Positions 23,966 to 32,030 of a DNA stretch of 64,000 nt are shown here, piece by piece. The stretch spans positions 16,808-80,807 of the forward strand of contig NZ_FOLC01000021.1 of NCBI RefSeq assembly GCF_900112135.1, written 5' to 3'. A program made the translations under genes and the position numbers. Numbering within the stretch: the first letter of the stretch is position 1; each line of letters begins with the position of its first letter. The notes under the pieces are model-generated. The model searched no databases and had not been told where the DNA came from. It saw only the letters and a program-made list of their open reading frames with translations. This DNA is from Collimonas sp. OK412 (lineage in GTDB: Bacteria; Pseudomonadota; Gammaproteobacteria; Burkholderiales; Burkholderiaceae_D).

Positions 23966-24046
23966 AGTATGGTCGAGAGGAAATCAAAAGAAAAACGGAA
24001 AATTTATAGCCGAATGATCGAATTTATCGATCATTAATCCAATGCC
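23966..24046 (-). promoter_or_regulatory. 81-bp regulatory promoter element, copy B (ycaC-amidohydrolase)
   Basis: Read on the minus strand: GGCATT (24046-24041), a 19-bp block, 15 bases, a 22-bp block (24002-23981), 9 bases and CATACT (23971-23966). The order and spacing equal copy A at 17289-17369. Here the palindrome is perfect, ATGATCGA-TAAAT-TCGATCAT (24034-24014), again with a T-N11-A core. CATACT is 89 bases before the ycaC start (87 for copy A). Confidence 0.75.
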
Positions 24047-24072
24047 ATTTTTTTACAGAGGAGCTGCGCGCT

Positions 24073-25527
24073 TCAGGCTATCTCATCCAGCAGCGCATGG
24101 CCATATACCGTGAAGCGGCTTTTGCCCTGGCGCTTGGCCTGGTACATCGCTGCGTCAGCCTGGCGCAATGCGGCATCCCACTCCAGGTTTTCGGCCTGGC
24201 ACAGGGCGATGCCGATGCTGCAGCCGATGCCGTCGCCAATGGCGGCGACGCGACTGACGATGCGGCCGGCAACCGCGGTGGCGGTAGCCTTGACGGCAGC
24301 GGCGGGGGCCACCAGGCACACCACGAATTCGTCGCCGCCGACACGGCCGGCGATATCGCTGTCGCGCAGCACCGACCTGAGGGCGGCGGCTACTTCGACC
24401 AGCACCGTGTCGCCACGGTCGTGCCCCAGGTCGTCGTTGACGCGCTTGAAGCCGTCCAGGTCGATGAACAGCAAGGCCACCGCCTGGCGGCTCGCCAAAT
24501 CGCGGCTGCGCAAGGTTTCGGCCAGTTCGAGAAACAGTGAACGGCTGGGTAGCCCGGTCAAGTCGTCCAGCCGCACCTGGTCCATCCTGACTTCCAGCAT
24601 GGCGTTGTTGAGCGCCAGCAGGCGGGCGTCTTGTACCGTCTTCAGGTAGACCTGGTTCATTTCGCGCAGGTAGATCAGCAGCAGCAGCGTGGCCGACGCC
24701 AGGGCGTTGCAGCGGCCGACGTACCAGCCCACCGAGAACTGGCTGCCGCCGGCCATGGTGATGGCGTTGTCGCACAGCAGCGCAACCAGGGCAACCCCCA
24801 GCCATACGTGCAACACCGCGCGGAAGCGCGTGGCCTGCCACAAGACCAGGAAGGCAAGGCCGGTCATGCACTGCAGCAAAGGGCCGGCGCCGCTGCTGGC
24901 TAGCCGGCGAAAATCGCCGTTGTCATCGAGCCGCGGCAAATACGCATGGAATACGGTGACCAGGGCCATGCTGGCAAGCAGCGCCGCCGCCACGGCGGCC
25001 ATCAGCCAATGCGCCAGGCGCTGGGAGTGCCGGTACATCAGGGCCGGATTGCGCCAGTTGCTGGCGGCGTAGGCCAGGATCCCCAGCGCCAGGCCGGCAT
25101 GCCATAAAAACCACAGCCAGATCGTAGTCTGCTCGCCGCCCAGCAGCGATCCGTGCGGCAGGAACATGTCGGGCAAGGCCAGGAACTGCAGTAAAAAAAT
25201 CCCGGCGCAATAAAAGCAGGCGCCGCCGACAAACAGCAGATCGAGAGCCCTGGTGGCGCGATAGTGGGCAAAAATCAGGTAGGTGATGATGACATAAGCG
25301 ACCACCGTCGCCGTCTGGTAGGAAGGCAGGAAGGCTGGCACCCGCGGCCCCATGACCGCCGCCAGCGGCAGCAGCAGCAATGTTCCCGAGACAATCCCGA
25401 CGCAAGTCCACAATGCACGCCGCCGCTGGCGGCTGGTCGCCTGCCGCGTCGCCGGCGAAGCGTTCATATGGTGCCAGGCCGGCTTGGACATGGCGTTGTT
25501 ACCTGCATTGCTTGCGCGGTCGGTCAT
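24073..25527 (-). CDS. Membrane-anchored diguanylate cyclase
   Basis: The 484-residue protein has an N-terminal integral membrane sensor with about seven to eight helices (residues about 40-285, MASE-like) and a C-terminal GGDEF domain (about 320-480). The active site GGDEF is intact (about 398-402) and an RDSD inhibitory site lies five residues ahead, so it should make cyclic di-GMP and be product-inhibited. The opening DDLTGLPSRSLFLE is standard. Its product controls biofilm and motility. It is a single gene ending close to copy B of the 81-bp element. The exact start is uncertain; MSKPAWHH 12 codons on is an alternative. Confidence 0.9.
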   Translation of the reverse strand: MTDRASNAGNNAMSKPAWHHMNASPATRQATSRQRRRALWTCVGIVSGTLLLLPLAAVMGPRVPAFLPSYQTATVVAYVIITYLIFAHYRATRALDLLFVGGACFYCAGIFLLQFLALPDMFLPHGSLLGGEQTTIWLWFLWHAGLALGILAYAASNWRNPALMYRHSQRLAHWLMAAVAAALLASMALVTVFHAYLPRLDDNGDFRRLASSGAGPLLQCMTGLAFLVLWQATRFRAVLHVWLGVALVALLCDNAITMAGGSQFSVGWYVGRCNALASATLLLLIYLREMNQVYLKTVQDARLLALNNAMLEVRMDQVRLDDLTGLPSRSLFLELAETLRSRDLASRQAVALLFIDLDGFKRVNDDLGHDRGDTVLVEVAAALRSVLRDSDIAGRVGGDEFVVCLVAPAAAVKATATAVAGRIVSRVAAIGDGIGCSIGIALCQAENLEWDAALRQADAAMYQAKRQGKSRFTVYGHALLDEIA

Positions 25528-25705
25528 TGCCTGTTCTTCATGAAGCCCTTGATTGAAAGAATTTCCATAGAGAAATCTTGTCTTTTAGCATCAAAATAAT
25601 AACTTGAATGCCTGTGTTGAGCTAATACAGAAAAGCTATCACTCTCGCTTTCAAAAGAGAAATAAGACTTGTCATACAATGGCCTCTTTACCTTGAGACC
25701 ATGCC

Positions 25706-26683
25706 ATGCGCGCTATCGAAATCACCCATCCCGGCGGCCCGGAAGTATTGCAGATCTGCGAACGCCCCCTGCCCTCGTTCAAGCCAGGCGAAGTGCTGAT
25801 CAAGGTGCAGGCTGCCGGCGTCAACCGGCCCGACGTGTTCCAGCGCACCGGCAATTATTCGCCGCCGCCGGGCGCGTCAGACCTGCCGGGGCTGGAGATC
25901 GCCGGCGAAATCGTCGACGGCGACTTCGGCAGCAGCCCGTTCAAGAAAGGCGACCTGGTATGCGCACTGGTGCAAGGCGGCGGTTATGCCGAATACTGCT
26001 GCGCGCCGACCGCCCAATGCCTGCCGCTGCCCGACGGCTGGAGCGCGGCGGAAGCGGCGTCGCTGCCGGAAACCTTTTACACCGTGTGGAGCAATGTCTT
26101 CGACCGCGCAAAACTGGCGAGCGGCGAGACCTTGCTGGTGCAAGGCGGCAGCTCGGGCATCGGCGCCGCAGCGATCCAGATCGCCACGGCGCTCGGCCAC
26201 CGGGTATTCGCTACCGCCGGCTCGGATGAAAAATGCCGCGCCTGTGAAGCGCTGGGCGCCGAACGCGCGATCAATTACCGCACGGAAGACTTCGCTGCCG
26301 TCATCAAGGCTGCGACCGATGGCAAAGGCGTGAACGTCATCCTGGACATGGTGGCCGGCGATTACGTGCCGCGCGAAATCAGCTGCCTGGCCGACGACGG
26401 CCGCCTGGTCTTCATCGCCACGCTGGGCGGCAGCAGCGCCAGCATCGATTTCCGCCACGTCATGATGCGGCGCCTGACGATTACCGGCTCGACCCTGCGG
26501 CCGCGGCCGGTCGCTTTCAAGGCTGCCATCGCGGCCCAGCTGCAGGAGCGCGTCTGGCCGCTGCTGGCGGCAAAGAAGATCAAGCCGGTGATCTTCAAGA
26601 CCTTTCCGCTGGAGCAGGCGGCGCAAGCGCATGCACTGATGGAAAGCAGTTCGCATATCGGCAAGATCATGCTGACCGTCTAA
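25706..26683 (+). CDS. NAD(P)H-dependent quinone oxidoreductase, PIG3-like
   Basis: The 325-residue medium-chain reductase lacks the zinc site and has MRAIEITHPGGPEVLQICER, AAGVNRPDVFQRTGNY and the cofactor loop LVQGGSSGIGAAAIQIA (about 150). The pattern fits the PIG3/QorA group that reduces quinones with NADPH. It stands alone between the divergent diguanylate cyclase and a bidirectional terminator. Confidence 0.9.
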   Translation: MRAIEITHPGGPEVLQICERPLPSFKPGEVLIKVQAAGVNRPDVFQRTGNYSPPPGASDLPGLEIAGEIVDGDFGSSPFKKGDLVCALVQGGGYAEYCCAPTAQCLPLPDGWSAAEAASLPETFYTVWSNVFDRAKLASGETLLVQGGSSGIGAAAIQIATALGHRVFATAGSDEKCRACEALGAERAINYRTEDFAAVIKAATDGKGVNVILDMVAGDYVPREISCLADDGRLVFIATLGGSSASIDFRHVMMRRLTITGSTLRPRPVAFKAAIAAQLQERVWPLLAAKKIKPVIFKTFPLEQAAQAHALMESSSHIGKIMLTV

Positions 26684-26696
26684 GCCGCGCCATGTG

Positions 26697-26724
26697 AAAA
26701 AAGCAGCCGATGGCTGCTTTTTTT
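26697..26724. terminator. Bidirectional terminator
   Basis: A-run, GCAGCC, GAT+1-base loop, GGCTGC and a T-run serve both the quinone oxidoreductase (plus) and the triheme cytochrome (minus), which converge here. Confidence 0.88.
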
Positions 26725-26747
26725 GGGGGCGTGAAGAAACCGCGGTT

Positions 26748-28043
26748 TTAATCCAGCGGCACCGCGCGATAGCGGCTGACCTCGGATGCGCCCACGATCG
26801 GCGCCTTGTTGCCCCAGCTGTTGCGGATATACGAAACCACCGCGGCGACTTCGCCATCGTTCAGCGTCGGCCCGTAAGGCGGCATGCCGTAAGGACGCGG
26901 ATTGGCGGCGGTGCTGGGCGCGAAGCCGCCGTTCAGGACAACCCGGATCGCATTCACCGGCGCCGGCATGGTGATCGCGTGATTGCTTGCCAGCGGCGGG
27001 TAAGCCGGCCACTGCCCCTTGCCGGAAGCCTGGTGGCAATCGATGCAATGGTTTTTGTAGATCTTCTGGCCCAGTTCCATCACCCGCGCCACCTCGTCCG
27101 GCCTGGCGCGTTCGTCGGGTTCCGCGGCTTCCTTCTGGCGCGGCAAGGACTTCAGGTAAACCGCCATGGCGCGCACATCCTGGTCGCTCAGGTGCTGCAG
27201 GCTGGCGCCGACCACTTCCGCCATCGGCCCCAGCACCGTGCCGCGCGGCGAGACGCCGTTTTTCAGCAGACCTGTAATGTGTTCGATGTCCCAGTCGCCG
27301 AGGCCGATTTCCTGGTCCGAGGTCAGCGACGGCGCATACCAGTTCACCACCGGGATGAAACCGCCGCCCAGGTCCGCTTTCAGGTCAGTGCCGCCGAGAG
27401 CATTGCGGGTGGTGTGGCAAGCGCTGCAGTGGCCCAGTCCCTGCACCAGGTAGGCGCCGCGGTTCCACTCCACCGATTGCTGCGCCTCGGCCTGATATAC
27501 GCCAGGCCGGAAATACAGGGCGCGCCAGCCGTAGAGCAGGAACCGGTTGTTGTAGGGGAAGCGCAATTCGTGCTGGCGGTTCTTTTGCGGCACCGGCGGC
27601 ACGCTGCGCAGGTAAGCAAACATGGCGTCGGCGTCGGCGCGCGTGACCTTGGTGTAATTCGTGTACGGGAAGGCCGGATACAGCAGGCTGCCGTCTTTGG
27701 ATTTGCCGTTGTGCAGGGCTTGCCAGAAATCGTCGGCCGACCAGGCGCCGATGCCGGTGTCGTTGTCAGGCGTGAGATTCGGCGCATAGATGGCGCCGAA
27801 CGGCGTCTGTATCGCGCGCCCTCCAGCCAGTTCCTTGCCGCCGCGCGCCGTATGGCAGGCCATGCAATCGCCGCCGCGCACCAGGTAAGCGCCGCGGCTT
27901 ATCTGGTCGCCGGGACTCGCCGCGGCTTGCGCCGGCTGCGGCGGCGCACTGTTGTCATCAGCGTTGAAGACCGCCAGCACGCCGGCAGCAACCGCGATCA
28001 GCAGCAGCAAACCACCTAGCACCCACTTGAATAGTCGTTTCAT
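26748..28043 (-). CDS. Triheme c-type cytochrome, alcohol dehydrogenase subunit-like
   Basis: The 431-residue protein has an N-terminal membrane anchor (FKWVLGGLLLLIAVAAGVLAVF, about 5-26) and three CXXCH heme sites: CMACH (about 60), CSACH (about 206) and CIDCH (about 332). The domain layout, with TPFGAIYAPNLTPD and MPPYGPTLNDGEVAAVVSYIRNSWGN, is that of the cytochrome subunit of membrane-bound alcohol or gluconate dehydrogenases, which pass electrons to ubiquinone. No dehydrogenase gene is beside it. It follows the diheme cytochrome by 16 bases and shares its transcript. Confidence 0.93.
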   Translation of the reverse strand: MKRLFKWVLGGLLLLIAVAAGVLAVFNADDNSAPPQPAQAAASPGDQISRGAYLVRGGDCMACHTARGGKELAGGRAIQTPFGAIYAPNLTPDNDTGIGAWSADDFWQALHNGKSKDGSLLYPAFPYTNYTKVTRADADAMFAYLRSVPPVPQKNRQHELRFPYNNRFLLYGWRALYFRPGVYQAEAQQSVEWNRGAYLVQGLGHCSACHTTRNALGGTDLKADLGGGFIPVVNWYAPSLTSDQEIGLGDWDIEHITGLLKNGVSPRGTVLGPMAEVVGASLQHLSDQDVRAMAVYLKSLPRQKEAAEPDERARPDEVARVMELGQKIYKNHCIDCHQASGKGQWPAYPPLASNHAITMPAPVNAIRVVLNGGFAPSTAANPRPYGMPPYGPTLNDGEVAAVVSYIRNSWGNKAPIVGASEVSRYRAVPLD

Positions 28044-28059
28044 TCTGCGCTCTGCTTGA

Positions 28060-28830
28060 TCATGGGTTGGCCGGAGGGAGGGGAATGCTGCCGCACGCCA
28101 GCGGCAACTTGGCCGTGCCGGGGGCGGCCGCTGTAGCGTCGGCAGGCACCGGCTGCGCCGCCAGCCAGGAGGCGACGGCGCCGATGTCTTCAGCGCTCAG
28201 GCGCTGCACCACCTGCGCCATACAGTCGGGCGCCACCGCATGGCGCGCACCGTTTTTCCAGGCGCCGATCTGGCCCACCAGGTAATCGCGCGGCAATCCG
28301 AGCAAGCCTGGCGTGGTCGGCAAAACGCCGGTCATGGCGCTGCCGTGGCAGGCGATGCAGGCCGGGATCTTCTTGGCCGGATCGCCCTTGTTGACCAGCA
28401 CTTCGCCGCGCGCCCGCGTAGCGTTCGACGGATCGGGCGGCTGCGGCGGCGGATAAGGCGGATGCTGGTCCGCAAAATAGTGGGCGATTTCCTGCAGATA
28501 GGCGTCGGACAGATGGTCGACCAGGTAGGTCATCATCGGATACTGCCGGCGTCCTTCACGAAAATTATGCAGCTGGTTATAGAGGTAGCCGGCCGGTTTG
28601 CCGGCGATGCGCGGGTAGTAGCCGTCGTTGGTGGCGCGTCCCTGTTCGCCGTGGCAGGCGGTGCAGGCGGTGAGGCGCTGCTTGATGGTGTCGGGAACGG
28701 CGCCGGCATCGACCTCAGCTGCGCTAGCGGCGACAGCCAGCAGCGCCGCGGCAAGGACAAACAAGGAGCCAAGGCGGCGCCCATGAGCTGGCGCTCGGCC
28801 GCAGGCCGGTCTTACCGAAAGAATCCGCAT
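28060..28830 (-). CDS. Diheme c4-like cytochrome
   Basis: The 256-residue exported protein has a signal peptide (ends ASAAE) and two CXXCH sites, CTACH and CIACH, about 105 residues apart. The spacing and segments such as YPRIAGKPAGYLYNQLHNFREGRR follow cytochrome c4. It carries electrons in the periplasm, here presumably to or from the triheme cytochrome 16 bases downstream. AGGAAA precedes the ATG and a TATAAA lies 10 bases further upstream. A terminal oxidase is the likely partner but none is in the window. Confidence 0.92.
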   Translation of the reverse strand: MRILSVRPACGRAPAHGRRLGSLFVLAAALLAVAASAAEVDAGAVPDTIKQRLTACTACHGEQGRATNDGYYPRIAGKPAGYLYNQLHNFREGRRQYPMMTYLVDHLSDAYLQEIAHYFADQHPPYPPPQPPDPSNATRARGEVLVNKGDPAKKIPACIACHGSAMTGVLPTTPGLLGLPRDYLVGQIGAWKNGARHAVAPDCMAQVVQRLSAEDIGAVASWLAAQPVPADATAAAPGTAKLPLACGSIPLPPANP

Positions 28831-28973
28831 GATTTCCTACTTTTTTATAATGCTGCATTTTTTAGGGAAGGCATTCTCTGCACGATTATAAACTAGCAAG
28901 CAAGGTTGACGGCCGCCTGCAACGCCTGTCCGGGCTGGACAAATTGTCCCAGGCAGCAGGCTCTCCAGGCGCA

Positions 28974-29174
28974 TCATTTTGGCGTTTTCTGCGGCACCAG
29001 AGGCTGGTCGATGGTGGTTCCGGGTTCGTTCACATACATTTGTTCTTCGACGATATCGAGCTGCTGGCTGCCGTCCAGTGCGTGCCCGGTCCAGCGCTCG
29101 GCCGGATTCACCTGCTGTATTTTTTTTCGCTTGCCGTGCTTGTCGTCGGCCGGCGCATGTTTGATTTTGCCCAC
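28974..29174 (-). CDS. Small hydrophilic hypothetical protein
   Basis: This 66-residue protein starts most likely at a GTG (29172-29174): GGAGGAG lies 6 bases upstream, whereas an ATG five codons earlier has no ribosome site. It reads MGKIKHAPADDKHGKRKKIQ, then QVNPAERWTGHALDGSQQ, and ends PGTTIDQPLVPQKTPK. It is basic at the start and acidic later, with no signal or membrane segment. I do not recognise it. It stands alone between the cytochrome pair and a terminator. Confidence 0.6.
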   Translation of the reverse strand: MGKIKHAPADDKHGKRKKIQQVNPAERWTGHALDGSQQLDIVEEQMYVNEPGTTIDQPLVPQKTPK

Positions 29175-29268
29175 AGCGGTCTCCTCCATGAAATGGCCAG
29201 GTGTCCTGAGTCTTTTCAATATAGGACGTATGCAGCCTGGCGCATAGCAAAGAATCCGGCGCGCCAAT

Positions 29269-29304
29269 AAAAAACGCCGGTCCAGATTCTCATCTGGACC
29301 GGCG
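29269..29304 (-). terminator. Terminator of the glycine-zipper protein gene
   Basis: A 12-bp perfect stem (CGCCGGTCCAGA / TCTGGACCGGCG) with a 6-base loop is followed on the minus strand by TTTTTTATT. Confidence 0.92.
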
Positions 29305-29328
29305 CCTGTTGTTTAATCCGGGCCTGGA

Positions 29329-29760
29329 TCAGCGCTCGTAGTAGCCGCCGCGATATTGCTGGCGATAGTAATCGCGGTTTTCCACATAGACCGGCGCCGG
29401 GCGGTAATACACAGGCTGCGGACGGTAGTACACCGGGGCCGGCCGATAATAAACCGGCGCCGGCTGGTAATAGACCGGCTCAGGGCGAACGTACACCGGC
29501 GCCGGCTGCGCATAATAGCCTTGGCCACGGTCGTAATAACCGCCATCGTCACGATAGCCGCCCGAAGTCGCGCCTACCGCGGCACCCAGCACGCCGCCGA
29601 CGATAGCGCCGTTACGGCCGCCCACCGCACCGCCGATGACAGCACCCGCCACCGCGCCGATGGCGGTATTGGCGCCATCGTCATAAGCCATGGCAGAGGT
29701 AGAAACCGCAGCAGTCGTGCTGGCCAGCAGCGCAACACATATCCATTTTTTGTACAGCAT
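29329..29760 (-). CDS. Exported glycine-zipper protein with YxxP repeats
   Basis: The 143-residue protein has a signal peptide (1-25, ending SAMA), a glycine-zipper segment (about 33-66: AIGAVAGAVIGGAVGGRNGA and IVGGVLGAAVG) able to span or associate with membranes, and a C-terminal run of repeats (PVYVRPEP, PVYYQPAP, PVYYRPAP, PVYYRPQP) ending RGGYYER. Its tail resembles the Pro/Tyr-rich protein at 253-573. AGGAG precedes the ATG. The role is unknown; glycine-zipper proteins of this kind are often outer membrane lipid-side proteins. Confidence 0.82.
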   Translation of the reverse strand: MLYKKWICVALLASTTAAVSTSAMAYDDGANTAIGAVAGAVIGGAVGGRNGAIVGGVLGAAVGATSGGYRDDGGYYDRGQGYYAQPAPVYVRPEPVYYQPAPVYYRPAPVYYRPQPVYYRPAPVYVENRDYYRQQYRGGYYER

Positions 29761-29892
29761 GATTGACTCCTTCAAGGGTCGCATAGTCACAGACCGGTAT
29801 GCCCACGGCTGTTGATTTGAACTATAGACCAGCTCCGCCGGAAATCATGCAAGCGATACATACTTTTACATCTGAACAACATGCTTACAAAC

Positions 29893-31191
29893 TCAGTGCA
29901 GCTTGACTGAAGGCTTGGCGTGCTTCATCAGGCTGCTGGCGGCAGCGGTAACCCCGGTGCGCACCGGCCCCAGCAAGGCGTTCAGATGCATCAGGTGCAG
30001 GCTGGCGTACATCATGCGGGCGAAGAAGCCGTCGACAAACCAGCCCAGCTTGGTCAGCGATCCCATCAAGGTGCCGACCGAGGTGTTCCTGCCGAACGAC
30101 ACCAGCGAGCCATGGTCCTTGTAGACGTAGGGGGCGTCCAGCGCCGCCTGTCCTTTATTCGAGCGGACGAACATCTCCAGCAGGTAATCGGCCTGCTGAT
30201 GCGCGGCCTGGGCGCGCGGCGGCACCATTTTGCCGTCGGGGCCGATGCAAGCGGCGCAGTCGCCCAGCGCATAGATATTGCTGCTGCCGGCGACCTTGAG
30301 CAAGCCGTCGACTTCCAGCTGGCCTGATTTGGTCACCGGCAAACCCAGGGTCTTGAGAAAATCGGGAGCCTTGATGCCGGCCGACCATACGCACAGGTCC
30401 GACACGTAATTGTTGCCGTTGGCGTCAGTCACGAAATTCTCTGCGATGGCGGCGACGCGGCAATCGGTGACCACCTTCACTTCGCGTTCCTGCAGCAGCT
30501 TGGTGGCCGCCTTGGAAACCCGCTCGGTCAGCGGCGCCAGCAAGCGCGGCGCGCCTTCCAGGATGGTGATGCGGACATCGCGGTTCGGATTCAGGTGCGG
30601 GAAATCGTAGTCGGTGTAGACGCTGCTGGCGTCGCGCAGCTCGGCCGCCAGTTCGACGCCGGTTGCGCCGCCGCCGACGATCACGATGTCGACTCCGGCG
30701 TCGGGATCCTTTTCTTTCTTCAGGTCCGCCATCGCCAGCATTTTCAGCAGGCGCAGCCGGAAATGTTCGGCGTCTTCGGTGGTGTTCAGCGAAATCGTGT
30801 TTTCCTCGGCGCCGCTGATGCCGAAATAGTTGGAAACGCTGCCGACCGCGACCACCAGCTTGCTGAAGCCGATCTGGCGCGGCGGGATCAGTTCCTGCGC
30901 CGATTCATCCAGCACCGCATCCACCGTGATCGTGTTGTTGACGCTGTCGAGCGCGGTCATGGCGCCGTAGACGAAGCGGAATTTATTGTCATGCGCCAAC
31001 ATTTGGTAGGACAAGCCTTCCTGGTGGATATCGCGCGTTCCCGCCGCAACTTCGTGCAGGGACGGCTTCCAGATATGGTACAGCGCCCGGTCCACCAGCG
31101 TGACGTGGCCGCTCCCCAGTTTGCGGCCGAGCTTGCAAGCCAGCTCCAGGCCGCCGGCGCCGCCGCCGACAATCACGATTTCATCCGACAT
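29893..31191 (-). CDS. ndh: Type II NADH dehydrogenase
   Basis: Ndh is a single-subunit flavoenzyme that passes electrons from NADH to ubiquinone without pumping protons. The 432-residue chain has the FAD motif IVGGGAGGLELACKL (about 6-20) and the NADH motif VIVGGGATGVELAAEL (about 165-180). NIYALGDCA (about 310) binds FAD as well. The C-terminal amphipathic region that docks on the membrane is present. I take the start MSDEIVIVGG at 31191 because AAGGA precedes it. Confidence 0.95.
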   Translation of the reverse strand: MSDEIVIVGGGAGGLELACKLGRKLGSGHVTLVDRALYHIWKPSLHEVAAGTRDIHQEGLSYQMLAHDNKFRFVYGAMTALDSVNNTITVDAVLDESAQELIPPRQIGFSKLVVAVGSVSNYFGISGAEENTISLNTTEDAEHFRLRLLKMLAMADLKKEKDPDAGVDIVIVGGGATGVELAAELRDASSVYTDYDFPHLNPNRDVRITILEGAPRLLAPLTERVSKAATKLLQEREVKVVTDCRVAAIAENFVTDANGNNYVSDLCVWSAGIKAPDFLKTLGLPVTKSGQLEVDGLLKVAGSSNIYALGDCAACIGPDGKMVPPRAQAAHQQADYLLEMFVRSNKGQAALDAPYVYKDHGSLVSFGRNTSVGTLMGSLTKLGWFVDGFFARMMYASLHLMHLNALLGPVRTGVTAAASSLMKHAKPSVKLH

Positions 31192-31538
31192 CCATTTTTC
31201 CTTCGATTTTTTATTGATCAATCACGCTGCAAACCGCTGAAGCTTGCGCAGCCCGAACTGGCGGATTACCCGCCAAGTCTACTTTTATAGTGCTGCATAG
31301 CGCAATAGTGCCGTAGTTTCGGCGCTTTTTGATCAGGCGCCGCCAATTTGCAGTATTCGAGGAAACCCGGCAACACGCAAAAAAACGGCATGGGCAGAAT
31401 CCGAAAATCGATTTTCGCCATGCAAGAGCGGCGCCGGAAAACATCGCTGCAAATACCCAAATGGCATCTGGTTGACAGCCCCAGACTGAGCTATGATGAA
31501 AGCAGAGAGCATTGCAAATACAATTTTCAGGAGGGCAT
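31192..31538. other. Divergent promoter region between ndh and the universal stress gene
   Basis: No gene is seen. It contains a perfect 16-base palindrome, CGAAAATCGATTTTCG (31402-31417), and a TTGACA (31473 region) with a poorly spaced TATGAT. On the ndh side a TATAAA (minus strand, around 31283) is flanked by two copies of GCACTAT. The palindrome is a candidate operator shared by the two genes. Confidence 0.55.
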
Positions 31539-31982
31539 ATGTACCGGAAAATTCTCGTCGCCTACAATGGCACGCCCGAAAGCCGTTCGGCCCTGTATTC
31601 CTGCATCCAGCTGGCGCCCGGCCCTGAAATCGAGGTCCACCTGTTGGGGGTCATCAACCTTGCCACCTACCTGATGGCCGGCGAATTCGTCGCCGAATCC
31701 GCCATCAGGGCTGAAAAAACCCTGCTCGAACAAGAACTGATCAAGGGCCACAAGCTGCTCAGCGACGCCGGCATCAAGGCTGTCGACCATTTTGAAAGCG
31801 GCGAACCGGTGAATGTGATCAGCGACCTGGTCAGCAAGCTGGGGGTAGACCTGGTGATCGTCGGCCATTCGCGCAAGAAACCGATGGCGACACGCTGGTG
31901 GCGCGGCTCGGTGGATACTCTCCTGGTTGAAAAAGTGCCCTGCAGCGTACTGGTGGCGACCGATCCCTGCCCACCGTCCTGA
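31539..31982 (+). CDS. Universal stress protein, UspA family
   Basis: The 147-residue single-domain protein starts MYRKILVAYNGTPESRSAL and keeps the nucleotide-binding fold. The ATP motif is altered (VGHSRKKPMATRWWRGSVDTLL instead of GxxG-N9-GS), so ATP binding is uncertain. AGGAGGG lies 4 bases before the ATG. Its neighbours are ndh and a sensor kinase, which suggests a link with respiration or oxygen stress, an inference only. Confidence 0.88.
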   Translation: MYRKILVAYNGTPESRSALYSCIQLAPGPEIEVHLLGVINLATYLMAGEFVAESAIRAEKTLLEQELIKGHKLLSDAGIKAVDHFESGEPVNVISDLVSKLGVDLVIVGHSRKKPMATRWWRGSVDTLLVEKVPCSVLVATDPCPPS

Positions 31983-32030
31983 GCCAGCACCAGGCCGGCG
32001 CTCCCAGCCTTGCGCCCTGCAGCCGTCAGC

